Shown: positions 43,872 to 52,409 of the stretch, in pieces
How positions within the stretch are numbered: the first letter of the stretch is position 1
Layout of the letters: each line of letters starts with the position of its first letter
Assembly: GCA_036389255.1 (NCBI GenBank)
Contig: DASVQI010000041.1
Location: 310,001 to 374,000 of the forward strand
Direction of reading: 5' to 3'
From: JACVRN01 sp036389255
Lineage (GTDB): Bacteria; Acidobacteriota; Blastocatellia; Pyrinomonadales; Pyrinomonadaceae
Length of the DNA stretch: 64,000 bases
Notes under the pieces: model-generated
Database searches by the model: none
Seen by the model: the letters and a program-made list of their open reading frames with translations, nothing else
Told to the model about the DNA's origin: nothing
Made by a program: the position numbers and the translations under genes

Positions 43872-45038
43872 ATGTCCATACAACGCAACGACTGGTCATT
43901 GCAGCGCAAAGGCATCATTGATCAGGAGCGCCACAAAGAGCGCGTGCGCGATGCCATCAAGAAGAATCTGGGCTCGATTGTCTCGAACGAAGCCATCATC
44001 ATGAGTGACGGCAAGCGCACCGTGAAGGTTCCCATACGCGCGCTGGACGAGTACAAGTTCCGCTACGACCATCGGAAAAAGAAGCACGTCGGCCAAGGCG
44101 ACGGCCGGACGCGCGTGGGCGATGTCATAGGGCGCGAAGGCCAGCCCGGAGGCAGCGGCCCCGGTCGCGGTCAGGGGCCAGCCGGACAGGATGGCGGCGG
44201 CGAATACTACGAAGCTGAAGTTCAGATAGACGAAATCGCCGCGCTCATCTTTGAAGACCTGCAACTGCCTTTCCTTGAAGAGAAGGCCAAAAAGGCCGTG
44301 CCTTCCAAGACCACTCAATTTAACGAGATTCGCCGCACGGGCGTCATGGCCAATCTGGACAAGCGGCGCATGATAATGGAGAACATCAAGCGGAACGCGC
44401 GCGAGAAGGGCAGCCCGCAGTTCGGTGACGTTAAGAAAGAGGACTTGAGATTTAAGACATGGGAAGAGCAGCACCGCTTCGAGTCGAACGCCGTCGTCAT
44501 CTCCATGATGGACGTGTCCGGTTCTATGGGAGAGTTCAAGAAATATATCGCGCGCTCCTTCTTCTTCTGGATGGTTCGCTTCCTCCGCACCAAGTACGAC
44601 AACGTTGAGATAGTCTTTATCTCGCATCACACCGAGGCGCGCGAAGTCACGGAAGAACAGTTCTTCACGCAAGGCGAGTCGGGCGGCACGGTCGTCTCAA
44701 GCGCGTACCAGTTGGCGCTGGACGTTATCAACCAGCGCTACAATCCGCGAGACTGGAATGTTTATCCCTTTCATTTCTCCGACGGCGACAACTATTACTC
44801 CGACAACGAAGAGGCCGTGCGTCTGGCTGACCAACTGATTCAGACCTGCAATCTCTTCGGCTACGGCGAGATTGGCGAAGAAGGCGCTTCTAGCTACCGC
44901 CGCTCTTCGGGCGCGCTGCTCTCAATCTTCAGCGACCGGCTGAAGAACAAGGAGCGATTCGTGGGCGTGCGCATAGATGACAAGGAAGATGTCTATCCCG
45001 CGCTCAAGCAGTTTTTCGGAAGAAAGAACGAACTCTAA
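43872..45038 (+). CDS. DUF444 (YhbH/YeaH) family protein
   Basis: A 388-residue YhbH/YeaH protein: IKKNLGSIVSNEAIIMSDGK, a Gly-rich linker (GGSGPGRGQGPAGQDGGG), and a von Willebrand-A-like C-terminal part with the metal motif MMDVSGSMG, IVFISHHTEAREV and YPFHFSDGDNYYSDN. It is a conserved partner of PrkA and SpoVR in Bacillus, E. coli and many others, linked to stationary phase and sporulation although this lineage need not sporulate. It starts 11 nt after a palindrome and runs into spoVR with a 9-nt gap. Confidence 0.92.
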   Translation: MSIQRNDWSLQRKGIIDQERHKERVRDAIKKNLGSIVSNEAIIMSDGKRTVKVPIRALDEYKFRYDHRKKKHVGQGDGRTRVGDVIGREGQPGGSGPGRGQGPAGQDGGGEYYEAEVQIDEIAALIFEDLQLPFLEEKAKKAVPSKTTQFNEIRRTGVMANLDKRRMIMENIKRNAREKGSPQFGDVKKEDLRFKTWEEQHRFESNAVVISMMDVSGSMGEFKKYIARSFFFWMVRFLRTKYDNVEIVFISHHTEAREVTEEQFFTQGESGGTVVSSAYQLALDVINQRYNPRDWNVYPFHFSDGDNYYSDNEEAVRLADQLIQTCNLFGYGEIGEEGASSYRRSSGALLSIFSDRLKNKERFVGVRIDDKEDVYPALKQFFGRKNEL

Positions 45039-45047
45039 AATTTCATC

Positions 45048-46457
45048 ATGCAAGACCGCGAGATAAAAGATTTAGAAAAGGCTCTGGAGCAGATTTGGGA
45101 AATCGCCCTGAGGTTCGGCCTAGACCCTTTCCCGACACGCTTCGAGATAGTGCCAGCCACAGTCATGTACGAGATAGGCTCTTACGCTCTGCCCGGCCGC
45201 TATTCTCACTGGACGTTCGGCAAGGCTTATCATCGCATGAAGACCATGTACGACTTCGGGCTCTCGAAAATCTACGAGGTCGTCATCAACACGAATCCCT
45301 CATACGGCTTTCTGCTTGAGACAAACAGCCCCATACAGAACAAGCTCGTGATGGCGCACGTGCTCGGCCACGTGGACTTCTTCAAGAACAACATCTACTT
45401 CTCAAAGACCAACCGCCGGATGGTGGACAGCGTCTCGACTCATTCCGGGCGCATGACGGAATACGAGTTCAAGTACGGGCGCAAGAACGTGGAGAAATTT
45501 CTGGACGCCGTGCTGGCAATCGAAGAGCACATAGACCCCAACTTCTTCATCAAGCGCGCGTCGTCGCACCGGGAACTCGTTACCCAGCCGCCCGCGCGCA
45601 AGGAGGGACGCTACGACGACCTCTGGCGGCTGGGCGAAAAAGAGGAGCCGCAATCGGAAGAGAACGAGCCGCCCAAAGCAGCCGAACAACTGCCGGAAAA
45701 AGACCTTGTCTATTACATCATGCGCCACTCGCCCAGCCTCCAACCGTGGCAGCGCGACGTGATGGCCATGATTCACGAAGAGATGGAATACTTCATCCCG
45801 CAGATGCAGACCAAAATCATGAATGAAGGCTGGGCCAGCTACTGGCATGCGCGCATCATGCGCGAGCTGGATTTGCCGGACAAGGAACATCTTGAGTTTG
45901 CCGAGCTTCATTCGGGAGTCGTCTCGCCGCACATGGGACAGTTGAATCCGTATTACCTTGGCTACAAGATTTTTGAGGACATAGAGCGGCGGTGGGACAA
46001 TCCGACCGACGAAGAGAGAGAAAAATTCGGGCGCAAAGGCGGCGAGGGGCGCGAAAAGATTTTCGAAGCCAGAGAGATTGAATCGGATGTCTCTTTCCTT
46101 CGCAACTACCTGACGGAAGAGCTTTGCGAGGAGCTTGACCTGTTCGTCTACGAGCTTGTGGAGGACGAGGAATGGACTATTACGGAGAAGCGCTGGGAGA
46201 GAGTCAGAAATCAGCTTGTCTCCAATATGACCAACTTCGGCTTCCCCTACATAGAGGTGCTGGACGGCGACTACAACGGGAACCGCGAGCTTTACCTCAG
46301 GCACGCTTTCGAGGGCGTGGAGCTGGATTCAAAGTACGCGCGTAAGGCGCTCGAACATGTTTACCAGTTATGGGGACGGCCCGTGCATCTGGAAACAATT
46401 GTGGACGAAGAGCGCGTCGTCATGCACTACGACGGCGAAGACCATGATGAGGATTAG
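45048..46457 (+). CDS. SpoVR-family protein
   Basis: A 469-residue SpoVR/YcgB: residues 1-60 DLEKALEQIWEIALRFGLDP, then EIVPATVMYEIGSYALPGRYSHWTFG, MAHVLGHVDFFKNN, NEGWASYWHARIMREL and HLEFAELHSGVV with conserved His and Glu. SpoVR proteins accompany PrkA and DUF444 in starvation response and cortex formation; the chemistry is unknown. It ends a plus-strand series, with the tspO gene converging 15 nt downstream. Confidence 0.92.
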   Translation: MQDREIKDLEKALEQIWEIALRFGLDPFPTRFEIVPATVMYEIGSYALPGRYSHWTFGKAYHRMKTMYDFGLSKIYEVVINTNPSYGFLLETNSPIQNKLVMAHVLGHVDFFKNNIYFSKTNRRMVDSVSTHSGRMTEYEFKYGRKNVEKFLDAVLAIEEHIDPNFFIKRASSHRELVTQPPARKEGRYDDLWRLGEKEEPQSEENEPPKAAEQLPEKDLVYYIMRHSPSLQPWQRDVMAMIHEEMEYFIPQMQTKIMNEGWASYWHARIMRELDLPDKEHLEFAELHSGVVSPHMGQLNPYYLGYKIFEDIERRWDNPTDEEREKFGRKGGEGREKIFEAREIESDVSFLRNYLTEELCEELDLFVYELVEDEEWTITEKRWERVRNQLVSNMTNFGFPYIEVLDGDYNGNRELYLRHAFEGVELDSKYARKALEHVYQLWGRPVHLETIVDEERVVMHYDGEDHDED

Positions 46458-46472
46458 GCTCTCATCGCTTCG

Positions 46473-46964
46473 TCAGGAATTGAGTCTCCAGATTGAGTAG
46501 TTCAGCGCGGAAGCGTAAGTGACCCACAGTAGATAAGGAATCATTAAAGCTCCGGCCGCAGGTGAGACGCGCCAGAAAGAGAGAACCGTCGCAAGGATTG
46601 CGCTCCATAAGAGGACTATGTCCAGAAGCGCCATGCCTATGCGGTGCATGCCGAAGAAGAGTATTGACCAGAGCGCGTTGAAGACAAGCTGCACGCCGAA
46701 TAACGCGAGCGGCGCTGCTGCGCTTGCGAAGCCCTTTTCCTTCCAGACGAGCCACGCCGCCACGGCCATCATCAAGTAGAGTACAGACCATACGGGGCCG
46801 AAGACCCAGTTGGGAGGCGTCCACGAAGGCTTCGCTATGCGCGCGTACCAGCCGCCAATCTCCGGGTCTGTAAAGAGCGAGCCTATGCCTGCCGCAGAGA
46901 AACAGATGGCGATTGATACTCCGAGCGCGAGCCATGTAGATAGTCCGTATGCTTCCGTCTTCAT
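46473..46964 (-). CDS. tspO: TspO/MBR family tryptophan-rich sensory protein
   Basis: A 163-residue five-helix membrane protein. The family pattern is visible: WYARIAKPSWTPPNWVFGPVW, LYLMMAVAAWLVWKEKG, and FFGMHRIGMALLDI to the end, with many Trp and Pro residues. TspO binds porphyrins and cholesterol-like ligands and in Rhodobacter tunes pigment genes to oxygen and light. It lies 18 nt after the CarH-type regulator on the same strand, so both probably share a transcript. A TTG 3 nt before the chosen ATG is possible. Confidence 0.9.
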   Translation of the reverse strand: MKTEAYGLSTWLALGVSIAICFSAAGIGSLFTDPEIGGWYARIAKPSWTPPNWVFGPVWSVLYLMMAVAAWLVWKEKGFASAAAPLALFGVQLVFNALWSILFFGMHRIGMALLDIVLLWSAILATVLSFWRVSPAAGALMIPYLLWVTYASALNYSIWRLNS

Positions 46965-46982
46965 CAATTCAAACTCTGTCGC

Positions 46983-47873
46983 TTACGACTCGCTTCTCTC
47001 CGTTTGAAGAAAGTCCAGCAGGCGGCTGAAATTGTCTGCATGAAGGTGCGCGGGGAATCTATGCCTGATGGCTTCGTCCCGAAAGCCTTCGCCGCCGAGT
47101 ACCACCGTCACGCCGCGCTTTGCGGCCTCCGCGTGGAACTGGTCGTACTCTCGCGCGTTACGGCTCAGCGCAAGGTTGGATGTGGAAGAGATGCAGATGA
47201 GCTGCGGCTTCTGCTTTTCGATGGCGTCCGTCATGGAATAGAAGGGCGTGTGCGCTCCAAGATAACGGACGCTCCATCCCTTCTCTTCAAGCAGAAGCTG
47301 CACGCAGAGCACAGCCATCTCGTGCATCTCTTCTTCGACCGTGCAGACGACCGCGCGTAGCCCGTCCGACGCCTCTCTGCGAATACATTCCCTGAGCGTT
47401 TCCACCGCGCGGCGGGCCGTCTGCGTCGCAAGGTGCTCGTCCGCCACGGTCACTTCGCCGCAGTGCCATAGATGGCCCACGCGGTGCATAGCCTGCGTGA
47501 AGGTATCGTCCAGAATCTTTACCAGAGGCTGCCCGTTCATGTAAGACGAAAGCAGAACTCCTGCGGACGCGCCTTCCTGCCCGCTCACTATCGCGTCAAA
47601 GAACCGTTCAGCCGCTTCATGCTCATCGGCGCCCATGCCCTTCTGTTCTATGGCGGCTTCACTTACTCCCCCTAGCGCAACCCGGCTTACGTCAAGCCCC
47701 TGCTCGTTCTGAAACCTCAGCACCTCCTTGAGCGCGAACCGTCTATGCCCGCCCAGCGTCCGGCTGGGGTGCAGGCGACCCGCGTCCGCCCATCGTTTGA
47801 CGGTCGCCTCGGAAACCTGCCACATGCGAGCCAGTTGACGGGTAGTTAAAAAATTGGTGTTCTCGTCCCTCAT
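46983..47873 (-). CDS. CarH/LitR-type B12-dependent photoreceptor regulator (MerR family)
   Basis: A 296-residue protein in three parts: a MerR-type DNA-binding domain (FLTTRQLARMWQVSEATVKRW, then LGGHRRF), a helical B12 cap, and a cobalamin-binding Rossmann domain. The signature W-x9-EH of CarH is exact (W136, E146, H147), and the lower-ligand His is in EEMHEMA (H184). In CarH, adenosylcobalamin keeps a tetramer on DNA in the dark and light breaks it. Its likely targets are its own operon with tspO and the divergent small genes. A photoreceptor role is strong by motif but untested. Confidence 0.88.
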   Translation of the reverse strand: MRDENTNFLTTRQLARMWQVSEATVKRWADAGRLHPSRTLGGHRRFALKEVLRFQNEQGLDVSRVALGGVSEAAIEQKGMGADEHEAAERFFDAIVSGQEGASAGVLLSSYMNGQPLVKILDDTFTQAMHRVGHLWHCGEVTVADEHLATQTARRAVETLRECIRREASDGLRAVVCTVEEEMHEMAVLCVQLLLEEKGWSVRYLGAHTPFYSMTDAIEKQKPQLICISSTSNLALSRNAREYDQFHAEAAKRGVTVVLGGEGFRDEAIRHRFPAHLHADNFSRLLDFLQTERSES

Positions 47874-47906
47874 GAGCGTTTTTAGCGATTACGCGATGCT
47901 CTTTAA

Positions 47907-47933
47907 ACTATATCACAACGCAAGAGTTTTCAA
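47907..47933 (-). promoter_or_regulatory. Probable promoter of the carH-tspO unit
   Basis: On the minus strand: TTGAAA (47933-47928), 15-nt spacer ending TGA, then TATAGT (47912-47907). TGA-TATAGT is an extended -10, offsetting the short spacer. No obvious long dyad overlaps it. The 164-nt carH-small gene gap is AT-rich. Confidence 0.45.
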
Positions 47934-48037
47934 TATTTCTCAACAAACACAGAAACAAATTGGTTTTGACAGAATTCCGTGATGAACGTTTTGAGCGGTT
48001 CTGCTAGAGTGCTTTTCATCAAGGCGGGGGAACCGGA

Positions 48038-48148
48038 ATGCAGGATACACAAGGGGACAGGAAAAGGCCAGTTGAGGGATATTTGATAGCCGGGGCGGCT
48101 CTGGCGCTGCTCTTTGGAATAGTGATTCTGAAGGCACGCGTGCGGTAA
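48038..48148 (+). CDS. 36-residue small membrane protein
   Basis: ATG at 48038 to TAA at 48146-48148, with GGCGGGGGAACCGG just upstream as ribosome-binding site. The product has a polar start (MQDTQGDRKRPVEGY) and one hydrophobic helix (LIAGAALALLFGIVIL) ending KARVR, a single-pass N-in or N-out peptide with positive ends. It is divergent from the CarH-type gene and 36 nt before the next small membrane protein gene. I recognise no family. Confidence 0.6.
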   Translation: MQDTQGDRKRPVEGYLIAGAALALLFGIVILKARVR

Positions 48149-48184
48149 AGGCTCCGGCAACTGAACGAACATTGGGGGGGACAG

Positions 48185-48454
48185 ATGGCACAAGCAACGG
48201 CAACCAGCATGGCGGATAATTATACGAGCACGGGGGGCGGGAACAAAGATGTGGCCGAGTCCATGCTGCGTAATCTGGACGAGACGACAAAGCAGACGAC
48301 GGGCATCAGTCTTTTTCATATTCTGACGCTCGGTTCAATCGGAGCATCCATTGCGCTCTTTCTTTCGGGCAAGAAGGATGCAGCCATATTCGTCGGCCTC
48401 TGGCCGCCTACATTTCAGGCGCTCAAGGCAGTGACGAAGAACAAGCGGGCCTGA
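48185..48454 (+). CDS. Small membrane protein, unknown family
   Basis: An 89-residue protein. The first 40 residues are polar and rich in Thr, Ser and Gly; residues 42-80 hold hydrophobic segments (SLFHILTLGSIGASIALFL, then DAAIFVGLWPPTFQALKAV), with a Lys-rich end. The start has GGGGGGG about 5 nt upstream, an unusually strong G-run. It follows the 36-residue gene on the same strand, so both form one short unit ended by the terminator at 48511-48557. Function unknown. Confidence 0.68.
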   Translation: MAQATATSMADNYTSTGGGNKDVAESMLRNLDETTKQTTGISLFHILTLGSIGASIALFLSGKKDAAIFVGLWPPTFQALKAVTKNKRA

Positions 48455-48510
48455 AGTCTCAGGCTTAAGTTTCTCACACGCAGTCCTTACGGGGCTCGCG
48501 TATGAGAGCA

Positions 48511-48557
48511 AGCGAGAGAGTCGCGCTAGTGGCGAGCGCGGCTTTCTCGCTTTTTTT
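48511..48557 (+). terminator. Rho-independent terminator
   Basis: AGCGAGAGAGTCGCGC (48511-48526) pairs with GCGCGGCTTTCTCGCT (48536-48551) with two wobble pairs, followed by a run of T. It ends the two-gene small-protein unit. Confidence 0.8.
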
Positions 48558-48606
48558 ATTGTGAAAGCAGGTTCCTGAAAAGCTAGCCGCTAGAGAAGCC
48601 CGCGCC

Positions 48607-49686
48607 TCAGCTCATGTTGAGCGCTTTGCCCACTGACGGGTCACGACGCACGCGCCAGATTTTCGAATCCAGATAGTAGTGTATGAAAGCGTAGCCCCAG
48701 AAGAAGGAGGTCAGCATCTCCGTCCAGAAGCTCTTCTGAAGCATGGGCGACATGACGAACTGGCGCGGCCCCTGATACCAGAGCCCGAAGAGGACGCCGA
48801 AAGCTATATAGTAGAGGACGCGCTTGCTTATCAGGGCTGCCTCTCCGTACTCGTCACGCGCCTTCTCGTCGCGCGTGTACTTCTTGTTGTGAAACCATAT
48901 AAGGCGATGGTATTGCAGGTTGTGATAGATGGTCAGGATTGCCACGAGCGCTATGGGCTTGTGCGGCATGGGCGTCAGCAGAGCAATCCAGTGCATGGGG
49001 ATGGCCGCCAGAAGCAGCAGGTACTTCGGCACGTTCAGGGGCTGTCCCTGCAAGGCTCTCTGAATCTGTCTGCCCAGCCAGACGAGGCCCGTGATGATTG
49101 TCACGAAGAGCAGCGCCCGCTCAAGTCCCGTGAAGGCGAAGTGCAAAGTCTGAGGCACGCGCGACATGGCCTCAGGGTCGCCGCCTACGAAGGCTATGAA
49201 CGGGTAGCTGAAGGCGAGCATGAGAAAGACTCTGTCGAGCGCGTTGTCTATGGAAGCAAGGTCGTTGTTCTTCTTCTTGTAGAGCACCATGAAGCCGTAG
49301 TGCTGCTTGACCAGATGATAGTAGGCCCAGAGGGCCGCCAGAAAGAAGAAGAGGAGTCCTAGCCCGGCCAAGACCATCAGGGGGCCTACCACGAAGAAGG
49401 CCAGCGAGCCTATGAGCAGCCGCTTTCTCTCTCGTCTTTCAGAGCGGTCGAAGTAGGTGCGCGAGAAGGTGCCGAAGACGTGCGGCGCGTCAATCAGAAT
49501 AGCCCACGCCCCAACCATCCACAGGAGAGGCAGCACGCCCGAAACGTACAACGCGAGCAGCAGGTAGCTCGAAAGAACCGAGCCTATGAACCAGATAAGG
49601 TCGTCCCGCGCCCCTATAATCCAGCGCAGGGAGATGACGGCGGCCTCTGACTTTTCCGTAACAGCCTGTGACGTAGTGGCGGACAT
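48607..49686 (-). CDS. Multi-pass membrane protein with histidine clusters
   Basis: A 359-residue protein with about eight hydrophobic segments. Conserved-looking His groups sit at membrane edges: DAPHVFGTFSRTYFD, YYHLVKQHYGF, IYHNLQYHRLIWFHNKKY and FIHYYLDSKIWR. This recalls diiron membrane oxidases (desaturase or Brp/Blh carotene dioxygenase type), but I cannot match a family. Its location near the CarH regulator is suggestive only. No gene follows it in an operon; it faces the small-protein unit tail to tail. Confidence 0.7.
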   Translation of the reverse strand: MSATTSQAVTEKSEAAVISLRWIIGARDDLIWFIGSVLSSYLLLALYVSGVLPLLWMVGAWAILIDAPHVFGTFSRTYFDRSERRERKRLLIGSLAFFVVGPLMVLAGLGLLFFFLAALWAYYHLVKQHYGFMVLYKKKNNDLASIDNALDRVFLMLAFSYPFIAFVGGDPEAMSRVPQTLHFAFTGLERALLFVTIITGLVWLGRQIQRALQGQPLNVPKYLLLLAAIPMHWIALLTPMPHKPIALVAILTIYHNLQYHRLIWFHNKKYTRDEKARDEYGEAALISKRVLYYIAFGVLFGLWYQGPRQFVMSPMLQKSFWTEMLTSFFWGYAFIHYYLDSKIWRVRRDPSVGKALNMS

Positions 49687-49811
49687 AAAATCTTTTGAGT
49701 GGAAGCTATAATCTCATGGACACTAACCTTGGCGGGCCGAAAACTTGCAGCCTTAAAATTTCCCGGCCCGTCGCCTTCAGCGAGGAGATGGAATTGTAGC
49801 ATCAGTGCGGG

Positions 49812-49840
49812 TTGAAATAGAATCGAAGCCTGATTAAATA
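49812..49840 (+). promoter_or_regulatory. Promoter of the pyrophosphatase gene
   Basis: TTGAAA (49812-49817), 17-nt spacer, TAAATA (49835-49840), then AAAGGA as ribosome-binding site shortly before the ATG at 49879. Confidence 0.5.
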
Positions 49841-49878
49841 GAGTCGTTCTCTTTTCCGGAGAAGCTGAAAGGATTTCT

Positions 49879-50574
49879 ATGTCAACGACCGATGCGGATT
49901 TGCAGAGGCTATTAGGGACACTTTTTCAGGCGCACCCGTGGCACGGCGTGCCCGCCGGGCTGGACGAGCGCGGCCAACTCAACGCTTACATAGAGATTGT
50001 GCCGACGGACGCCGTCAAGTACGAGCTTGATAAGCCTTCAGGGCACTTGAGGGTAGACCGCCCGCAGCGTTTCTCAAGCATGTGCCCGACCCTTTACGGC
50101 TTCATTCCGCAAACGTACTGCGGCCCGCGCGTGGGCCAGCTCTGTTCCGAGCGCACCGGCCTCAAAGCCATAAAGGGCGACGGCGACCCTATGGACATCT
50201 GCGTGCTTTCGGAGAAGGCATTCACTCACGGCGACTTCTTCCTGCGCGCCCGGCCCATAGGCGGGCTGCGTATGATTGACGCTGTGGAGGCCGACGACAA
50301 GATTATCTCAGTGCTGGTTGACGACGTGGCCTACGGCCACATAAGAGATTTGAGCGAATGCCCGCAGGGCTTGGTTGACCGCCTGAGGCATTACTTCCTG
50401 AGCTACAAGCAACTGCCGGAGGAGGCCCCGCGCCGTGTGGAAATCACGGACGCGTATGGCCGCGACGAAGCTATGGAGGTGATAGGACGCAGCTTCGCTG
50501 ATTACCGCGAGCGCTACGGCGAGCCCGAAAGCCGCATCACAGAGCTTAGAAGATTGCTGGCGAGTGAAGGTTAA
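49879..50574 (+). CDS. ppa: Inorganic pyrophosphatase (family I)
   Basis: A 231-residue soluble PPase: EIVPTDAVKYELDKPSGHLRVDRPQ, YGFIPQTYCGPRVG, and the metal-binding GDGDPMDICVL with three Asp, then DDKIISVLVDD. It hydrolyses pyrophosphate to drive biosynthesis. It is longer than the 175-residue E. coli enzyme, with extra sequence at both ends, as in the higher-molecular-weight bacterial/eukaryotic-like forms. A promoter and ribosome-binding site precede it. Confidence 0.93.
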   Translation: MSTTDADLQRLLGTLFQAHPWHGVPAGLDERGQLNAYIEIVPTDAVKYELDKPSGHLRVDRPQRFSSMCPTLYGFIPQTYCGPRVGQLCSERTGLKAIKGDGDPMDICVLSEKAFTHGDFFLRARPIGGLRMIDAVEADDKIISVLVDDVAYGHIRDLSECPQGLVDRLRHYFLSYKQLPEEAPRRVEITDAYGRDEAMEVIGRSFADYRERYGEPESRITELRRLLASEG

Positions 50575-50577
50575 AAC

Positions 50578-50814
50578 TTAAGCTTTGCTGACCATCTCTT
50601 CAACGCCGCATCTGGGGCAGTATAGAGTTTGACGGGCAGCATCGCGCCAGCGCGCAAGAGCCGGAGTTGAAAGCACAGGCTCTTTCGTCTCCGCCTCGCC
50701 TTCCGTGATAAAGCGAGCGCGCGCGCCCGCGACGGCCCCGCCCGACTCATCCAACGCCATGCAGTGCCTGCACATCCAGCCGTAGCCGTGATTTACAAAA
50801 TGCTCTATCTCCAT
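50578..50814 (-). CDS. Small zinc-ribbon-like protein
   Basis: A 78-residue protein with two CxxC pairs, CRHC near residue 15 and CPRC near 68, separated by an Ala/Glu-rich region. The pattern suggests one zinc ribbon. I recognise no family. Just upstream, between it and htrA, lies a word-repeat palindrome. It converges with ppa, 3 nt apart. Confidence 0.55.
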   Translation of the reverse strand: MEIEHFVNHGYGWMCRHCMALDESGGAVAGARARFITEGEAETKEPVLSTPALARWRDAARQTLYCPRCGVEEMVSKA

Positions 50815-50820
50815 AATAAA

Positions 50821-50888
50821 AAAGCTTAGAGGCCGTAGGCCGGATTTTCTCCCGGCCTGCGGCCCCTAAAACTCCGGCTCCTAGCTTT
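50821..50888. repeat. Word-repeat palindrome, GGCCGTAGGCCGG type
   Basis: AGAGGCCGTAGGCCGG (from about 50827) and CCGGCCTGCGGCCCCTA (50853 onward), then ACTCCGGCTCCTAGC. The inverse words are imperfect. The element abuts the htrA stop. Confidence 0.65.
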
Positions 50889-52060
50889 TACCGTTTCAGG
50901 TTGCCACGGCGCAACTGCTGCTGCTGGTCTTGATACTCAGTCAGGCGCACGGGCAGCGTGACGCGGCGATTGTTACGCAGGACTTCTACCTGAATGGTGT
51001 CGCCAATCTGGTGTTTGTCCAGCACCTTGTAGAGGTCGTCGGAAGTATTCACGGCCTGTCCGTCAACGCTTGTGATGATGTCGCCAAGCTCAACGTCGCC
51101 GTCCTCCGTCTGTACCAGCCCGCGAATGCCTGCGTTGGCGGCTGCGCTTCCCGGCACGACGTTGATGACTATCAGACCGTCTGAGAGCGGCAGCTTCACC
51201 TGATCTTTCAAATCCTTAACGGCGCGCGTGCCTACGCCGAGTCGCGGGCGACGCACCGCGCCGTTCTGAATAAGCTGCGGCACAATCCGCTTGGCTATGT
51301 TGATGGGAATGGCAAAGCCCACGCCCGCAGACGCGCCAGAAGGCGAGAGAATCTGCGAGTTGATGCCTATCATGCGACCGCGCGAGTCCAGAAGCGGGCC
51401 GCCCGAATTGCCAGGGTTAATCGAGGCGTCGGTCTGAATTGCGCCTTCTATCGGACGACCGTTGCGCGCGCGAAGCGGACGCTGAAGCCCGCTTATGATT
51501 CCTGTCGTGAGCGTGCGGTCAAGGCCGAAGGGGTTTCCTATAGCCAGCACTTTCTGGCCTACGGCCAACTGGTCGGAATCACCGAAGGGGATGACACGCA
51601 ATTCGTCTGCGGGCGCGTCAACTTTGATGATGGCGAGGTCAGTGTCGGGGTCGCCGCCGATGACACGCGCCGGATAGGTCTTATCGCCGCCGAAGCTGAC
51701 GGTCAGCTTCTGAGCCCCCTCTACGACGTGATAGTTCGTCACTATGTGGCCTTGCGCGTCAATCACAGCGCCCGAGCCCGAGCCCTCGCCCTCCTGCACC
51801 GAGCCGAATATGTCCCGGCGGTAAGAGGTGGCGGAGATGTTGGCTACGCCGGGAGCAATAGCCCTGTAAACTTCTATATTGTTCTGCTCGTCGGAGGCCA
51901 CAGACGGGTCTGTGATTCCTGCGGGCGGAGCCTCTGTGTAGGCGGCTGTCTTCGGCTGGAAGCGGTTGCTCCAGCGATCAAGGCAGGCGACCGTCCCGGC
52001 TGCGAAGAGCGCCGAAAGCAGCGCGATGACCAGAATCTGTCGAGCGGAAATTCTATACAT
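50888..52060 (-). CDS. htrA: HtrA/DegP-type periplasmic serine protease
   Basis: A 390-residue protease with an N-terminal signal anchor (ILVIALLSALFAAGTVACL). The trypsin-like domain has the triad His in HIVTNYHVV (H111), Asp in DTDLAIIKV (D141), and Ser in INPGNSGGPLL (S219). One PDZ domain follows (about 275-375: LGVGTRAVKDL to VEVLRNNRRVTLPVRL). It is a single-PDZ DegS/HhoA-like form that degrades misfolded envelope proteins. A Cys at 26 leaves a lipoprotein possible. The sigma-E-like locus 10 kb away could be a regulator, by inference only. Confidence 0.93.
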   Translation of the reverse strand: MYRISARQILVIALLSALFAAGTVACLDRWSNRFQPKTAAYTEAPPAGITDPSVASDEQNNIEVYRAIAPGVANISATSYRRDIFGSVQEGEGSGSGAVIDAQGHIVTNYHVVEGAQKLTVSFGGDKTYPARVIGGDPDTDLAIIKVDAPADELRVIPFGDSDQLAVGQKVLAIGNPFGLDRTLTTGIISGLQRPLRARNGRPIEGAIQTDASINPGNSGGPLLDSRGRMIGINSQILSPSGASAGVGFAIPINIAKRIVPQLIQNGAVRRPRLGVGTRAVKDLKDQVKLPLSDGLIVINVVPGSAAANAGIRGLVQTEDGDVELGDIITSVDGQAVNTSDDLYKVLDKHQIGDTIQVEVLRNNRRVTLPVRLTEYQDQQQQLRRGNLKR

Positions 52061-52409
52061 AGCTTTATTCTCTTCTTTGATATGGCGGCGCGAGACAACC
52101 CGGTGCGCCGACCCCTTCCGGTTATGTTGCTGGGGTTAAGATGCCCCAGCGCAATTTGCGGTTGCGCCCTGCTGCCTTATGGCGTGAAAGCCAGCCGCAG
52201 ACTATACACCAGACGCCGCAAATCTCAAGAGACGACGTATTCTCATTAACGTATTGCCGGGCTAGCGGGTTTAATAAAATTGAGCTAGATGGCGGCCTGT
52301 CTCTAGGGCCAGCGACGAAAGCCCCGAAAGAGCCGCTTTTCGTAGACACACGGACGCCCCGGTAGATTCAGTGACCTCTACCTTATTTCGTCCGCAGTGC
52401 CGGAAAGTT
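52061..52409. other. Gene-free gap between htrA and a small membrane protein
   Basis: I see no supportable gene. Short TGCTGGGG and CCCCAGCGCA words (around 52127-52155) give a weak stem with a bulge. A usable promoter was not found by eye. Confidence 0.3.
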
